From NCBI RefSeq assembly GCF_002288925.2, contig NW_022098001.1, positions 1,893,205 through 1,957,204 on the forward strand: a stretch of DNA of 64,000 bases, in the 5' to 3' direction. This DNA is from Delphinapterus leucas. Lineage: Eukaryota > Chordata > Mammalia > Artiodactyla > Monodontidae. Each line of letters begins with the position of its first letter. Position 1 is the stretch's first letter. Below, in pieces: positions 24,220-34,792 of the stretch. Below the pieces are notes generated by a model, which saw nothing but the letters and a program-made list of their open reading frames with translations, had not been told where the DNA came from and did not search any database. The position numbers were made by a program, and so were the translations under genes.

Positions 24220-24457
24220 AAAAATCTAGGAATAGGGGGCTTCCCTGGTGGCGCAGTGGTTGAGAGTCCGCCTGCCGATGCAGGGGAATGGGTTTGTGCC
24301 CCAGTCCGGGAAGATCCCACATGCCGCGGAGCGGCTGGACCCGTGAGCCATGGCCGCTGAGCCTGCGCGTCCAGAGCCTGTGCTCCACAATGGGAGAGGC
24401 CACAACAGTGAGAGGCCCGCGTACCGCAAAAAAAAAAAAAAAAAAATCTAGGAATAG
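24220..24457 (+). mobile_element. ~200 bp CHR SINE, second insertion at a shared site
   Basis: Element about 24236-24441 with A box tggcgcagtgg, the end gcgtaccgc and poly(A). The duplication aaaaatctaggaatag is perfect at 24220-24235 and 24442-24457. It abuts the older CHR SINE that starts at 24458, so both used the same target sequence. Confidence 0.95.
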
Positions 24458-24814
24458 GAACTTCCGTGGTGCCGCAGTGGTTAAGAATCCGCCTGTTAAT
24501 GCAGGGGACACGGGTTCGAGCCCTGCTCCAGGAAGATCCCACATGCTGCAGAGCAACTAAGTCCGTGCGCCGCAACTACTGAGCCTGCGCTCTGGAGCCC
24601 GCAAGCCACAGCTACTGAGTGCACGTGCCACAACTACCGAAGCCAACGCCTAGAGCCAGTGCTCTGCAACAAGAGAAGCCACCGCAATGAAAAGCCTGTG
24701 CACTGCAATGAAGAGCAGCCCCCGCTTGCCACAACTAGAGAAAGACTTCGCACAGCAACAAAGACCCAACACAGCCCCCAAATTAATTAATTAATTTTAA
24801 AAAATCTAACAATA
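24442..24814 (+). mobile_element. Long-type CHR SINE, first insertion at a shared site
   Basis: Body 24458-24798: head 'aacttccgtggtgccgcag', B box gggttcgagccc, 'agagaagccaccgcaatgaa', and an 'aattaattaatt' tail. Its 3' duplication (aaaaatctaacaata, 24800-24814) is a slightly mutated copy of the 5' site, which fits it being the older of the pair. Confidence 0.9.
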
Positions 24815-26029
24815 AACTTTATTAAAAAACAAAGAAAAAATTAAAATTCTACTGAATATGTCAATATATAAGAGGGCATAACATTTTCTTTTATAGAAAT
24901 GTTCATTATTATATCAATTTTCTAATTTAATTTATGAATTCATTCTGATTCCAATTAGAAAATGATTTTGTGAAATGTAAATAAATAATTGAAAATTTTT
25001 TATGGCAGATGATTGGATGCATCAAATTATTTAGAAAAATCTGAAAGAAAAGAGTAACAAAATGAGACATACCTGCTAAATATTAAAACATATTATAAAG
25101 TAATTAAAATAATATGATACTAGAACAAGAATAAAAAGATCAGTGGAACTGATCAGAAAGTCTAAAAATGGATGCAAGTACATTTGAGAATTTAGTATAA
25201 TCTATGGAAGAAAGACTGATTAGTCAATAAATAGTGGGATGACTGGCTAGCCATTTGGAAAATAATTAAGCTAGATTCCTACCTCACTCGTTACACTAAA
25301 ATAAATTCCAGATGGATCAAAAAAATTTAAAGTAAAACCGTAAAAGTAGTTTTTTAAAAAACTCAGATGAGTGTTTTTAATAAAATTGGAATAGGAAAGA
25401 CTTTTAAAAAGTGACACAAGACCCAGAATTCAGAAGGAAAAGGCTGATAATTTTGACTACATAGAAATGAAAGTTTTCTCTGTATTTAAAAACATCAATA
25501 AAGCCAAAAGATACAAACTGGAAAAAATGAGCATGACAAATATGGTAGAAAAAGGACTAATTTATTTAATATATATTTTTAAAACTCTTAATTTGAAGGT
25601 CCATAAAAAACAAATAAAAACTCAATAGCAGAATGGACAAAGGACGCAAAATGGCAGGCCTCAGAAAATGAAACACTAATCATACAAACCTGTGAGAAGA
25701 CACTGAACCTCACTCATAATTTTTAAAACTGCAAAATAAAGGAGAGCAATACAAATTTCTGTAAATAGGTAATAAACAAGGATTAGAATTTGATAATATT
25801 AAGTATTAAAATTTCCATGTGCATATAGACAAAGGTGAAAAAATTATATTGTTAATGAAGTTTTCTTAGAAGAAGAATAAATTACAGTACTTTTTTGAAA
25901 GGCAATTTGGCATTATTTATCTGAATATAAATTTCCATTGACCTGGCAATTGCATTCTAGCTATTTAGACAACAGGTAGACTCACATACATGTTAAGGTT
26001 TATGTATAAGCAGAACTTACATTCAACCA

Positions 26030-26275
26030 ACAGGCAAAGTTATAGCTATACTGGTTGTTAAAACAACAGAAACCCTTTTGCAAATGGTTGCTGCACTAAG
26101 CTCCTTGAGTTCCTCACCCAGTACCTCAGCCATCCTACCCTCTGCAGTGGAGTTCTTTGTGACCCAGCAACAAAGGATTAATGCCTAGTCTAGCAGGGGA
26201 CCACTACAGTCTCCATCCAGCACTAAAGTTGGGATCCATTTTTATTGGTCAGTGTCCATGACATAAGGATTATTA
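26030..26275. repeat. Unassigned segment interrupting the old L1
   Basis: A less AT-rich block ('gttcctcacccagtacctca', 'ttctttgtgacccagcaaca') lies between two parts of the old L1. Its ends have no clear duplication, and I cannot name the family. Confidence 0.35.
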
Positions 26276-26734
26276 AATATTTTCAATATCACCTCTGTGA
26301 ATAGGATGTTCATTGTAATTTGTTTGAGAATATATAAATACCCATTAATAGAAGACCAATTAAATAATTTGTGGTATTACAGTAGCATGAAATATTATGA
26401 CACAACTAAAAAATAATGAGGTAAATTTATATTTAATGATATGGAGAAATATCCACAACATATTGTTAAATTTAAAAGCCATGTTGTTGAACATTTTGTA
26501 TGTTCTTATTCTGTTTATACATTTTAAAAGACTCTATAATGAGATATTTTTAATATGCATAGAAAATGTCAGGAAGGATACACACCAACGGTGAACTGGG
26601 TGGTAGGAGTCTGAAGGTAACAAGGTACTTCTGCTTTTTACTTATATGCTTCTATACTATTTGCTATTTTTTTCTCTTCTTTTAAAAATTATTTGGTAGT
26701 TTGAGTCTCCTTAGTCAGGTACCTTGAAATTTCA

Positions 26735-27165
26735 TTCCATGGACCCTCTTTCAGTCTACTGAAGCCAATGAAACATTTCTCACAATGTTTTTAGATGCCT
26801 AATGTAAAATATATAGAGGTACAAAGGAAACCAATTACATTGGAGTAAAGTTATCAAAATATTAAAAACAAAATTTTGATATAGTAATATAAAATCTTAT
26901 TTATTGACACAATAACAATATCCAGGAGCAGGTCTAATAACTGATGTAATTTCAAAGATGTAATAAGCATAAATGATAGTTTTAGATATATGCAACAATT
27001 ATAATGTGATAGAAATATGAGTTCCTAACACTACTGTGGTTTATTGTTTACATTCATAATTAGAGAAAATGCTGAATTTTAGTTGGCTGTTAATAAAAAT
27101 AAAGATATAATCTTTCCTATCCAAGTTTACAGATCCTCAGAATTCTATCCATGGACCACTTAGGA
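26735..27165 (+). mobile_element. Possible hAT-type DNA transposon fossil
   Basis: The block starts near 'ttccatggaccctctttcag' and ends near 'tatccatggaccacttagg'. Its interior ('caaaggaaaccaattacatt', 'agcaggtctaataactgatg') resembles a non-coding old DNA transposon as I recall it. No transposase. Family not named. Confidence 0.4.
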
Positions 27166-27801
27166 GACCATGTATTCCAGATTAAGAAACTCTGCTTATA
27201 TAAGTTTGAAAATATTAGTCCCTTATTTGAAACAAGTTTCACATCCTTTAATGTAGCTATGTAGCCTCATTGGTTAAAGAGAGCCGTTTACATTTGTGTG
27301 GTAAAGAGAATGGAGTCCTCAAAAATGATTTCTAGATCACTGTCGTTTAAAATAGAGCCTTAGTACGATAGTTTATTTGAAGTTAGCTCAACTTTTCAAA
27401 GTACAGTGCATCTACAATATTTCATTTCTCTTTTCTCTCTCTATTTTCCTATTCCCTTCATCCTTTATCTGGATACTGGCTTTCTTTTCTAACTCTTTTC
27501 TTCATACTAGCTTTTCCCTACCAGCTGCTCTGTTCTCTAGTCTTTCCACACTTTTAGATTGTCTTTTAGCTTGTTTCAATTCCAGTTCTTGATCTTGTTT
27601 TCAATGGTGGTTATAATTAACTCTTTATAAATCAAGATATTAACCGTTACCCACTATAGGGCATGCAATTTGAGATAGTATTTCAGTAATAGGAGCGGAT
27701 TTACATTGATCCATTCACACTACAACAGAGTCCCCACTGTGACTAATGATACAAAGGGTCAAGGTGACTGGGATTAGTGGTTATAGCATCAGTGGTTAAA
27801 G
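27166..27801. other. Unassigned DNA
   Basis: Pyrimidine-rich at 27420-27560. The 71-residue frame there is low-complexity and probably chance. Confidence 0.4.
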
Positions 27802-28263
27802 AATAGATCAAATTTTTTTTTTTGGTTTTCCTAATACTACTCCATCCTTTTCCCTCAATTTTACAGCAATTCTTAAATTTACTTATTTTTAATTAATTAA
27901 TTTTTGGTTGCATTGGTTCTTCGGTGCTGCACACAGGCTTTCTCTAGTTGCAGACGGTGGGAGCTACTCTTCGTTGTGGAGTGCCAGCCTCTCACTACAG
28001 TGGCCTCTCCTGCTGTGGAGCATGGGCTCCAGGTGCGCGGGCCTCAGTAGTTGTGGCACGTGGGCTCAGTAGTTGTGGCTCGCAGGCTCAGCAGTTGTGG
28101 TTCACAGGCTCCAGAGCGCAGGCTCAGTAGCTGTGGCTCACAGGCTTAGTTGCTCCGTGGCATGTGGGATCATCCCAGACCAGGGCTCAAACCCGTGTCC
28201 CCTGCATTGGCAGGCGGATTCTTAACCACTGCGCCACCAGGGAAGCCCAAATAGATCAAATTT
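27802..28263 (-). mobile_element. CHR SINE with apparent 3' transduced flank
   Basis: A long-type CHR SINE on the minus strand (head near 28248, own A/T-rich tail at about 27881-27905) is followed downstream on its own strand by about 58 bp of non-SINE sequence, then a second pure A tail (T run on + at 27812-27823). The 14 bp duplication aatagatcaaattt brackets the whole unit (27802-27815 and 28250-28263), so SINE and extra sequence came in together. The extra segment has no run of four T on the SINE strand, so a pol III transcript could have read through it. The 60-residue frame at 27948 is SINE-derived. Confidence 0.85.
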
Positions 28264-29440
28264 AACAATCCTATATAGGAACGTTGGATTGACCCTGTAT
28301 TTTGACATAATGCTTTCTAATCTGATATTTTAAAAATATTGCTGTCAAAAATTACTCTTTTTCTGAAATTATACCAAATTGTGTTAGTTCTACTTTTCTT
28401 TGCCAGTTGTTTAAATGGTTAGTGTGTGTGCATGAGTGTGTGTACGGATGTATTTGGTGTGAATACAAAGCTGGCTGTGACTGCTCAAGGTAGAGGATAT
28501 ATATAGATTTTGTATTTTGATTTCAGAAAATACATGCTCTAAAATCAAAGAGATTGGGAAACAGAAAAGTAATGGTCATGTGGAGTGTAGCTGAGTCATA
28601 TTTATAGTAAAATACTGGAATGTAGCATAAGTGGGTTCCCAAATTAGTGGAGTTCTATATTAATGATTCAGTCTCTTGCTGCTGAGGTCCCCAGTGATCT
28701 CATCCATTCAGAGACTTGGTTGTGTAGCTTTTTCTTGTTTGCTATAATATCTGTCATTATAATGTTAGCTCTTTACTTGAGCTAGTTTTTGTTTCTTGCT
28801 ACAAAATGTGCTCTGGATAAGGTAATTGTTTTGAGAAAAATTCCTAAATACAAGTTTGTTTTGTGATGATTCTGTTTGGGAATCCTTACTAATTTTATTC
28901 AGTTTGTCAGGGCACATATGTAGTCAGTACATAAAGGACTGTGGTGAGATGTGCCCAAAAGTTGAAAACAAAATTTTCTTTGAATGAAAGAATAATAATC
29001 ATACATAATCATGGAAGTATAGAAGTAGTCCACTCTGAAAAGATAGTTTGTAAATATGTGACTTCCAAATGAGGACATTTTGGAAACCCTCCAAAAAAGG
29101 TAAATCCATAGATTTAATCCAGTTATAGAAAGAATGACTTAAGAGAGTGACTATTACATGCAAAATAATATATTGAATAAGAATGCTAACATATCTTCTC
29201 CACTATCCTGGGTGAGACGGGAGTGCCCCAAAAGGCTTTCCTAATATATTATATCCTGACAGTGAACATGGGTACATTGGCCCTCATAGAATATTTTCCT
29301 TCACTTTAACTCATATTTACAAAGCAACAACTTTCTTACTATGATTATGTTTCTTTTGTAGATTTTCCATTGGGGAAAAATAGCAATACAGTGGTCAGAT
29401 GATAAACAGTGTTCAGGGCACTTGATCATTATATTTATCA
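28264..29440. other. Unassigned DNA
   Basis: No gene or confident repeat seen. Confidence 0.4.
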
Positions 29441-29449
29441 TTAAAAATT

Positions 29450-29875
29450 AATGAAATGGACTTCTGGGTTGTGCATCATTCTTTTGTGAGCCTGGTTAGC
29501 AGAAAATTTGCTGAGCCTAATCTTTTCCTTCTTAATTTACTCTCTTGTTTTCTGGAAATTACCCCAGAGTAATTTCCTGGAAAGGGTGCATTGACATTTT
29601 TATATCTTGCATATCTGAAGGTGTCTCTATTATGTGCTCATGCTTGATTGAAAGATTGGTCAGGTACAAAATTCTTGACTGAAGATAATTTTTACTCATG
29701 ATTTTCGATGCCTATTATATTGTCTTTTAGCTTTCAGTATTGCTATTGAGAAGTCTGATGCCATTCTGATTCCTGACCTTTGGATGAGAACTGTTTTGTT
29801 TGATGTTTTTCTCAGTGGAAGCTTTTGGATCTTTCTGGGCACTGCATAGTCATTCGATAGCTTTTCAAGAGAAGT
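29450..29875 (+). repeat. Ancient interspersed repeat, related to 18.4-19.2 kb
   Basis: 'gagaagtctgatgccattct', 'gattcctgacctttggatga' and 'gaagcttttggatctttct' parallel the order seen at 18.4-18.7 kb. It is diverged; family not assigned. Confidence 0.5.
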
Positions 29876-29879
29876 ATTT

Positions 29880-30030
29880 AATTTTGAAGACCCATCTTAT
29901 TAATTAGAAAACTGAGACTCAAGGAAATTAAATAAGTTGCTCAGTCATAGAAGAACTAGAAAGTGCCAGAACCAAGATTCAAACACAGTCTAACTCAAGA
30001 GTTTATATGCTTTTTATATGCTTTACATTA
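29880..30030 (-). repeat. MIR fragment
   Basis: 'aaaactgagactcaaggaaa', 'aagttgctcagtcatagaag' and 'gattcaaacacagtctaact' follow the MIR reverse complement. Confidence 0.65.
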
Positions 30031-31353
30031 CACTAAAACAGTTAATACCTTAAGGTTTTAAGGAAACTGAGAGTTCAGTTAGTCCAAACACTTGGCTTTT
30101 TTTTTTTTTTTTCCCTAATGTAATTGTTTTTCTGAAGAATTACACTGATTCATGTATGGGTGCCAAAATACTACTTTTTATTCTTGTGGAAGATAAATCC
30201 AAATTATTATATATAAAATAATTTTATTAGTTACTTAAGGAGTCTCTTGTCACATTCAAAATATCAAGGACTATGTACATCAAGATAAACAATCCAATTT
30301 CAAATTTCTTATGTATTTCAAAATCTCAGTCAATACACATTTAATGCAGCTATCTATTCCAGTTTAATTCTCTTTAACACATGTTCTAATTTCTTCTCAC
30401 ACAAGACAGCCTTCTTATTTTAATGTGCTCCAGGATGATTAACATCTTAACATCAGTTGTCTGTCTCCTAACGTATTGCAAATGTGACTTGTCTTTTATG
30501 AGGTGTGCTAAATGTATCTTCCATTTCTTTGGGCTATTTGTGTTAAATCTGTGATTACTTCTCTAAAGGCATCATCCTGAAAAACAACTGGTTCAGTGAC
30601 TGTTACATTAACACATAAAGAAGTATTATCTTAGCAAAATGTAATACAATACTTTTACAGATGGCAAAGCATTAAGGTTGAATTTTATTTGCAACGAGTG
30701 TGCTTAAATAACATGCTGACTACATTTTACTGGAGGCTGATATTATCACCAAATTACATACATTATGCTCTTATGTACTATGCAAAATAAATATGAATTG
30801 AAATCCCTTTCCTCTATAATGCTTAGGTCAGAAAAAGCAAAGGTATAGATAAAAGATAATATATATAATATGTAAAATATGATATTCAAGGTGAATGTAA
30901 ATCCGTATGCAAATCCAAACCTAACAAGTGATATCCATTCATCCTTATCTTTTACCACCATAGTTCCACAACATTCATTTCATCTTTTTATATTTGATTC
31001 ATTATAGACACCAAGTATACTTTAAAATAAACAAGCAAAAGGAGAACTGGGACTTCTATATTACCCATTATAGGTTACCTATGTCTGTATCTTGCTTCCC
31101 TCCCCCAGAATCTGTCATGTAGCACAAAAAAAAAAAAAAAAAAAAAAGCAAAACTAAAAAATTTATTAGTTCTGCTCTGTCTTGCCTGGTTGTCAGAAAA
31201 AAATAACTCCAGAATTGGTTTCTTTGGGGAAAAAGCACTTTAATAAATCCTATCCCAAAGGGTGCTTTATCGGATGGTAATAGATATCAGAAGAAACTAA
31301 TAAGTCAGTGAAGCATTCCATAGCCAAATTGGTTAAAATCTGGGGCTTTTTTT
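30031..31353. other. Unassigned DNA with homopolymer runs
   Basis: Contains a T run at about 30094-30112 and an A run of about 23 at 31124-31146. No duplication around either run was found. No gene recognised. Confidence 0.45.
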
Positions 31354-31587
31354 CATTGCAGAACTTTTTTGTGTGTGTGTGTGGTATACGGGCCTCTCAC
31401 TGTTGTGGCCTCTCCCATTGCAGAGCACAGGCTCCAGACGCGCAGGCTCAGCGGCCATGGCTCATGGGCCCAGCCACTCCGTGGCATGTGGGATCTTCCT
31501 GGACCGGGGCACGAACCCGTGTCCCCTGCATTGGCAGGTGGACTCTCAACAACTGCGCCACCAGGGAAGCCCCATTGCAGAACTTTT
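31354..31587 (-). mobile_element. ~200 bp CHR SINE with a TG-rich tail
   Basis: Body 31369-31572 on the minus strand. The perfect 15 bp duplication cattgcagaactttt lies at 31354-31368 and 31573-31587. The tail next to the duplication is (TG)n on + rather than poly(T), i.e. a poly(A) tail changed to a CA repeat. The frames at 31308-31776 are SINE read-through. Confidence 0.93.
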
Positions 31588-32320
31588 AAGACTTTAATAT
31601 GCTATAATATATTCATTACACTCTCTATAACAGGAATGACCTATTGTATAAAAAGTTCCAAGACTAATTTGACTGGAGAAGCTTTTTTAAAAGTCATCTT
31701 TTCATATAAAGATCAAGTGGTACACTTTGGAAAACACTATTTTGACTCTTATAACACATCAATTATAGCCTTTTAAAAATGCAGTAGCAAGTTGTAGTGG
31801 AGAATAACCCCTCTTCCTATTGTTAATGACATATTCATCTTATAAACAAACTGTTATAACAGGTTTCAAACTTACATATGTGGATGTGAATAACTAATCG
31901 CTAGAAAACACTGGATGTATGGAGAATGGTTCTATAGAGAAAAAAATTATGAAGCCAAATGGTTTTACATAAAGGGTCCAGGAAAAAAGTGCTTCTCGAG
32001 TGACCTGCTTTATAATGATAACTTCATTTGCTCTCTCCCTGGTGGTCTAGTGGTTAGAATGTGGCATGCTGTCTCTCTCATTTACTCTAAATCCTTTATA
32101 AAAGTTTTCTTTGTGAACATATATTCTTCCTTTTCCTCAAATGAATTGTTACTATCTCCTCACTACCGGACATCCCAATAGGAGACGTAGGATTCCTGTT
32201 GAGATAATTTGAAGCTAATTTGATACTCAAACACTATTCAGTTTTTCAAGAATCTCAGTGCATTTTAAGAAAACGATTTTAGGTCATTCTAAATTACACT
32301 GCTGTCCTGTTTGGATATTT
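31588..32320. other. Unassigned DNA with a tRNA-Glu-like fragment
   Basis: Apart from the 5' tRNA-like fragment at 32036, nothing recognised. It is the immediate 5' flank of the full-length L1. Confidence 0.4.
32036..32062 (+). pseudogene. 5' half of a tRNA-Glu-like sequence
   Basis: 22 bases from tccctggtgg to tggttag match the 5' part of mammalian tRNA-Glu as I know it, including A box tggtctagtgg. Similarity then fades, and no B box (gttcgannc) or 3' acceptor strand follows. It is therefore not a functional tRNA gene. It could be a retroposed tRNA fragment or the stub of a tRNA-Glu-derived SINE. Confidence 0.55.
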
Positions 32321-32331
32321 AAAAGCTAGTG

Positions 32332-33202
32332 CTCTCACTCCCTCTTTCGAGAGCACCGGAATCATAACTAACTGCTGAACAATCACTGACAGGAAGACAC
32401 TGGAACTCACCAAAAAAGATTCCCCACATCCAAAGACAAAGGAGAAGCCACAATGACATGGTAGGAGGGGCGCAATCACAATAAAATCAAATCGCATAAC
32501 TGCTGGGTGGGTGACTCATAAACTGGAGAATACTTATGCCACAGAACTCCACCCACTAGATTGAAGGTGCTGAGCCCCACGTCAGGCTTCCCAACCTGGG
32601 GGTCTTGCAACGGGAGGAGGAATTCCTAGAGAATCAAACTTTGAAGGCTAGTGAGATTTGATTGCAGGACTTTGACAGGACTAGGGGAAACAGAGACTCC
32701 ACTCTTGGAGGGCACACACAGAGTAGTGTGCGTATCAGGACCCAGGGGAAGGAGCAGTGACCCCATAGGAGACTGAACCAGACCTACCTGCTAGTGTTGG
32801 AGGGTCTCCTGCAGACGTGGTAGGTGGCTGTGCCTCACCGTGAGGACAAGGACACTGGCAGCAGGAGTTCTGGGAAGTGCTCCTTGGCATGAGCCCTCCC
32901 AGAGTCAGCCATGAACCCCAACGAGAGCCTGGGTAGGCTCCAGTGTTGGGTCGCCTCAGGCCAAACAACCAACAGGGAGGGAACCCAGACCCACCCATCA
33001 GCAGTCAAGTGGATTAAAGTTTTACTGAGCTCTGCCCACCAGAGCAACAGCCAGCTCTACTCACCACCAGTCCCTCCCATCAGGAAACTTGCACAAGCCT
33101 CTTAGAGAGCCTCATCTACAAGAGGGCAGACAGCAGAAGCAAGAAGAACTACAATCCTGCAGCCTGTGGAACAAAAACCACATTCACAGAAAGATAGACA
33201 AG
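32332..33202 (+). promoter_or_regulatory. L1 5'UTR (internal promoter region)
   Basis: This is the GC-richer leader of the full-length L1, starting ctctcactccctctttcgag directly after the target duplication. In L1 elements this region holds an internal pol II promoter. No specific binding sites are claimed. Overlapping minus-strand frames at 32735-33047 have no known domains and are probably chance. Confidence 0.75.
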
Positions 33203-34158
33203 ATGAAAAGGCAGAGGGCTATGTACCAGATGAAGGAACAAGATAAAACCCCAGAAAAACAACTAAATGAAGTGGAGATAGGCAATCTTCCAGAAAAAGA
33301 ATTCAGAATAATGATAGTGAAGATGATCCAGGACCTCAGAAAAAGAATGGACGCAAAGACTGAGAAGATGCAAGAAATGTTTAACAAAGACCTAGAAGAA
33401 TTAAAGAACAAACAAACAGAGATGAACAATACAATAACTAAAATGAAAACTACACTAGAAGGAATCAATAGCAGAATAACTGAGGTAGAAGACCAGATAA
33501 GTGACCTGGAAGACAGAATGGTGGAATTCACTGCTGTGGAACAGAATAAAGAAAACAGAATGAAAAGTAATGAAGACAGCCTAAGAGACCTCTGGGACAA
33601 TATTAAACACAACAACATTCGCATTATAGGGGTCCCAGAAGGAGAAGAGAGAGAGAAAGGACCTGAGAAAATATTTGAAGAGATTATAGTCGAAAACTTC
33701 CCTAACATGGGAAAGGAAATAGCCACCCAAGTCCAGGAAGTGCAGAGAGTCCCATACAGGACAAATCCAAGGAGAAACACGCTGAGACACATAGTAATCA
33801 AATTGGCAAAAACTAAAGACAAAGAAACATTATTGAAAGCAGCAAGGGAAAAACGACAAATAATGTGCAAAGGAACTCCCATAAGGTTCACAGCTGATTT
33901 CTCAGCAGAAACTCTACAAGCCAGAAGGGAGTGTCATGATATACTTAAAGTGATGAAAGGGAAGAACCTACAACCAAGATTACTCTACCCAGCAAGATCT
34001 CATTCAGATTCGATGGAGAAATCAAAAGCTTTACAGACAAGCAAAAGCTAAGAGAATTCAGCACCACCAAACCAGCTCTACAACAAATGCTAAAGGAACT
34101 TCTCTCAGTGGAAACACAAAAGAAGAAAAGGACCTACAAAAACAAACCCCCCCAAAAA
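33203..34158 (+). pseudogene. L1 ORF1 (RNA-binding protein), C-terminally frameshifted
   Basis: ORF1p is the trimeric RNA-binding chaperone that packages L1 RNA into a cytoplasmic particle. I chose the start at 33203 (MKRQRAMYQ), 38 codons inside a longer open frame, because the upstream residues do not look like ORF1. From this Met: a basic N-terminus; a long heptad-rich coiled coil at about residues 41-130; an RRM-like domain from about 139 (NIRIIGVPEGEE); and a C-terminal domain with AAREK (213-217) and SAETLQARR (234-242). Near 33995 one base is missing, so the frame leaves the conserved tail after LLYPAR and stops at 34051. The displaced tail continues in the next frame (TKPAL-like, then MLKELLSVE at 34087) with no stop before ORF2. 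The protein would be about 282 residues with a foreign end. Confidence 0.93.
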
Positions 34159-34550
34159 ATGGTAATACGAACATACATATCGATAATTACCTTAAAGGAG
34201 AATGCATTAAACGCTCCAACCAAAAGACACAGGCTTGCTAAATGGATACAAAAAGAAGACACATATATATGCTGTCTACAAGAGACCCACTTCAGACCTA
34301 GGGTCACATACAGACTGAAAGTGAAGGGATGGAAAAAGATATTCCATGCAAATGGAAATCAAAAGAAAGCTGGAAGAGCAATACTCATTTCAGATAAAAT
34401 AGACTTTAAAATAAAGAAGGTTACAAGAGACAAGGAAGGATACTACATAATGATCAAGGGATCAATCCAAGAAGAAGATATAACAATTATAAATGTATAT
34501 GCACCCAACATAGGAGCACCTCAATACATAAGGCAACTGCTAACAGATAT

Positions 34551-34792
34551 AAAAGAGGAAATCGGGCTTCCCTGGTGGCGCAGTGGTTGAGAGTTCACCT
34601 GCCGATGCAGGGGACATGGGTTCATGCCCCGGTCCGGGAGGATCCCACATGCCGCGGAGTAGCTGGGCCCGTGAGCCATGGCCACTGGGCCTGCGCGTCC
34701 GGAGCCTGTGCTCCGCAATGGGAGAGGCCACAACAGTGAGAGGCCCGCGTACTGCAAAAGAAGGAAAAAGAAAAAAAAAAAAGAGGAAATCG
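34551..34792 (+). mobile_element. ~200 bp CHR SINE inside L1 endonuclease domain
   Basis: Body about 34565-34778 with A box tggcgcagtgg, the end gcgtactgc and an A-rich tail containing G. The perfect 14 bp duplication aaaagaggaaatcg lies at 34551-34564 and 34779-34792. The L1 frame resumes after it in the same phase, so the L1 was otherwise unshifted here. Frames on both strands of 34521-34895 are SINE-derived. Confidence 0.95.

Larger units (their letters stand above)
24095..26690 (+). mobile_element. Old L1 LINE, decayed, with nested insertions
   Basis: Degenerate L1 ORF2 and 3' sequence in sense orientation: 'gaaatcattaactttcctaa', 'gaaaagatccaatttacaat', 'aattccagatggatcaaa', 'actcaatagcagaatggaca' and 'gaatatataaatacccatta'. 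It is split by two CHR SINEs at 24236-24798 and, at about 26030-26275, by a segment I cannot assign. No open frame of useful length survives. Confidence 0.7.

Noticed and set aside
31124..31146. A run as the tail of an unrecognised retroinsert
   Set aside because: No duplication or known element was found next to it; treated as a simple homopolymer.
32036..32110. Functional tRNA-Glu gene
   Set aside because: Only the 5' half is present; there is no B box, T arm or acceptor 3' strand.
33184..33891. 235-residue minus-strand frame with many hydrophobic residues
   Set aside because: It is the antisense shadow of the L1 ORF1 coiled coil; Lys/Glu-rich codons read backwards give Phe/Leu/Ser-rich frames.
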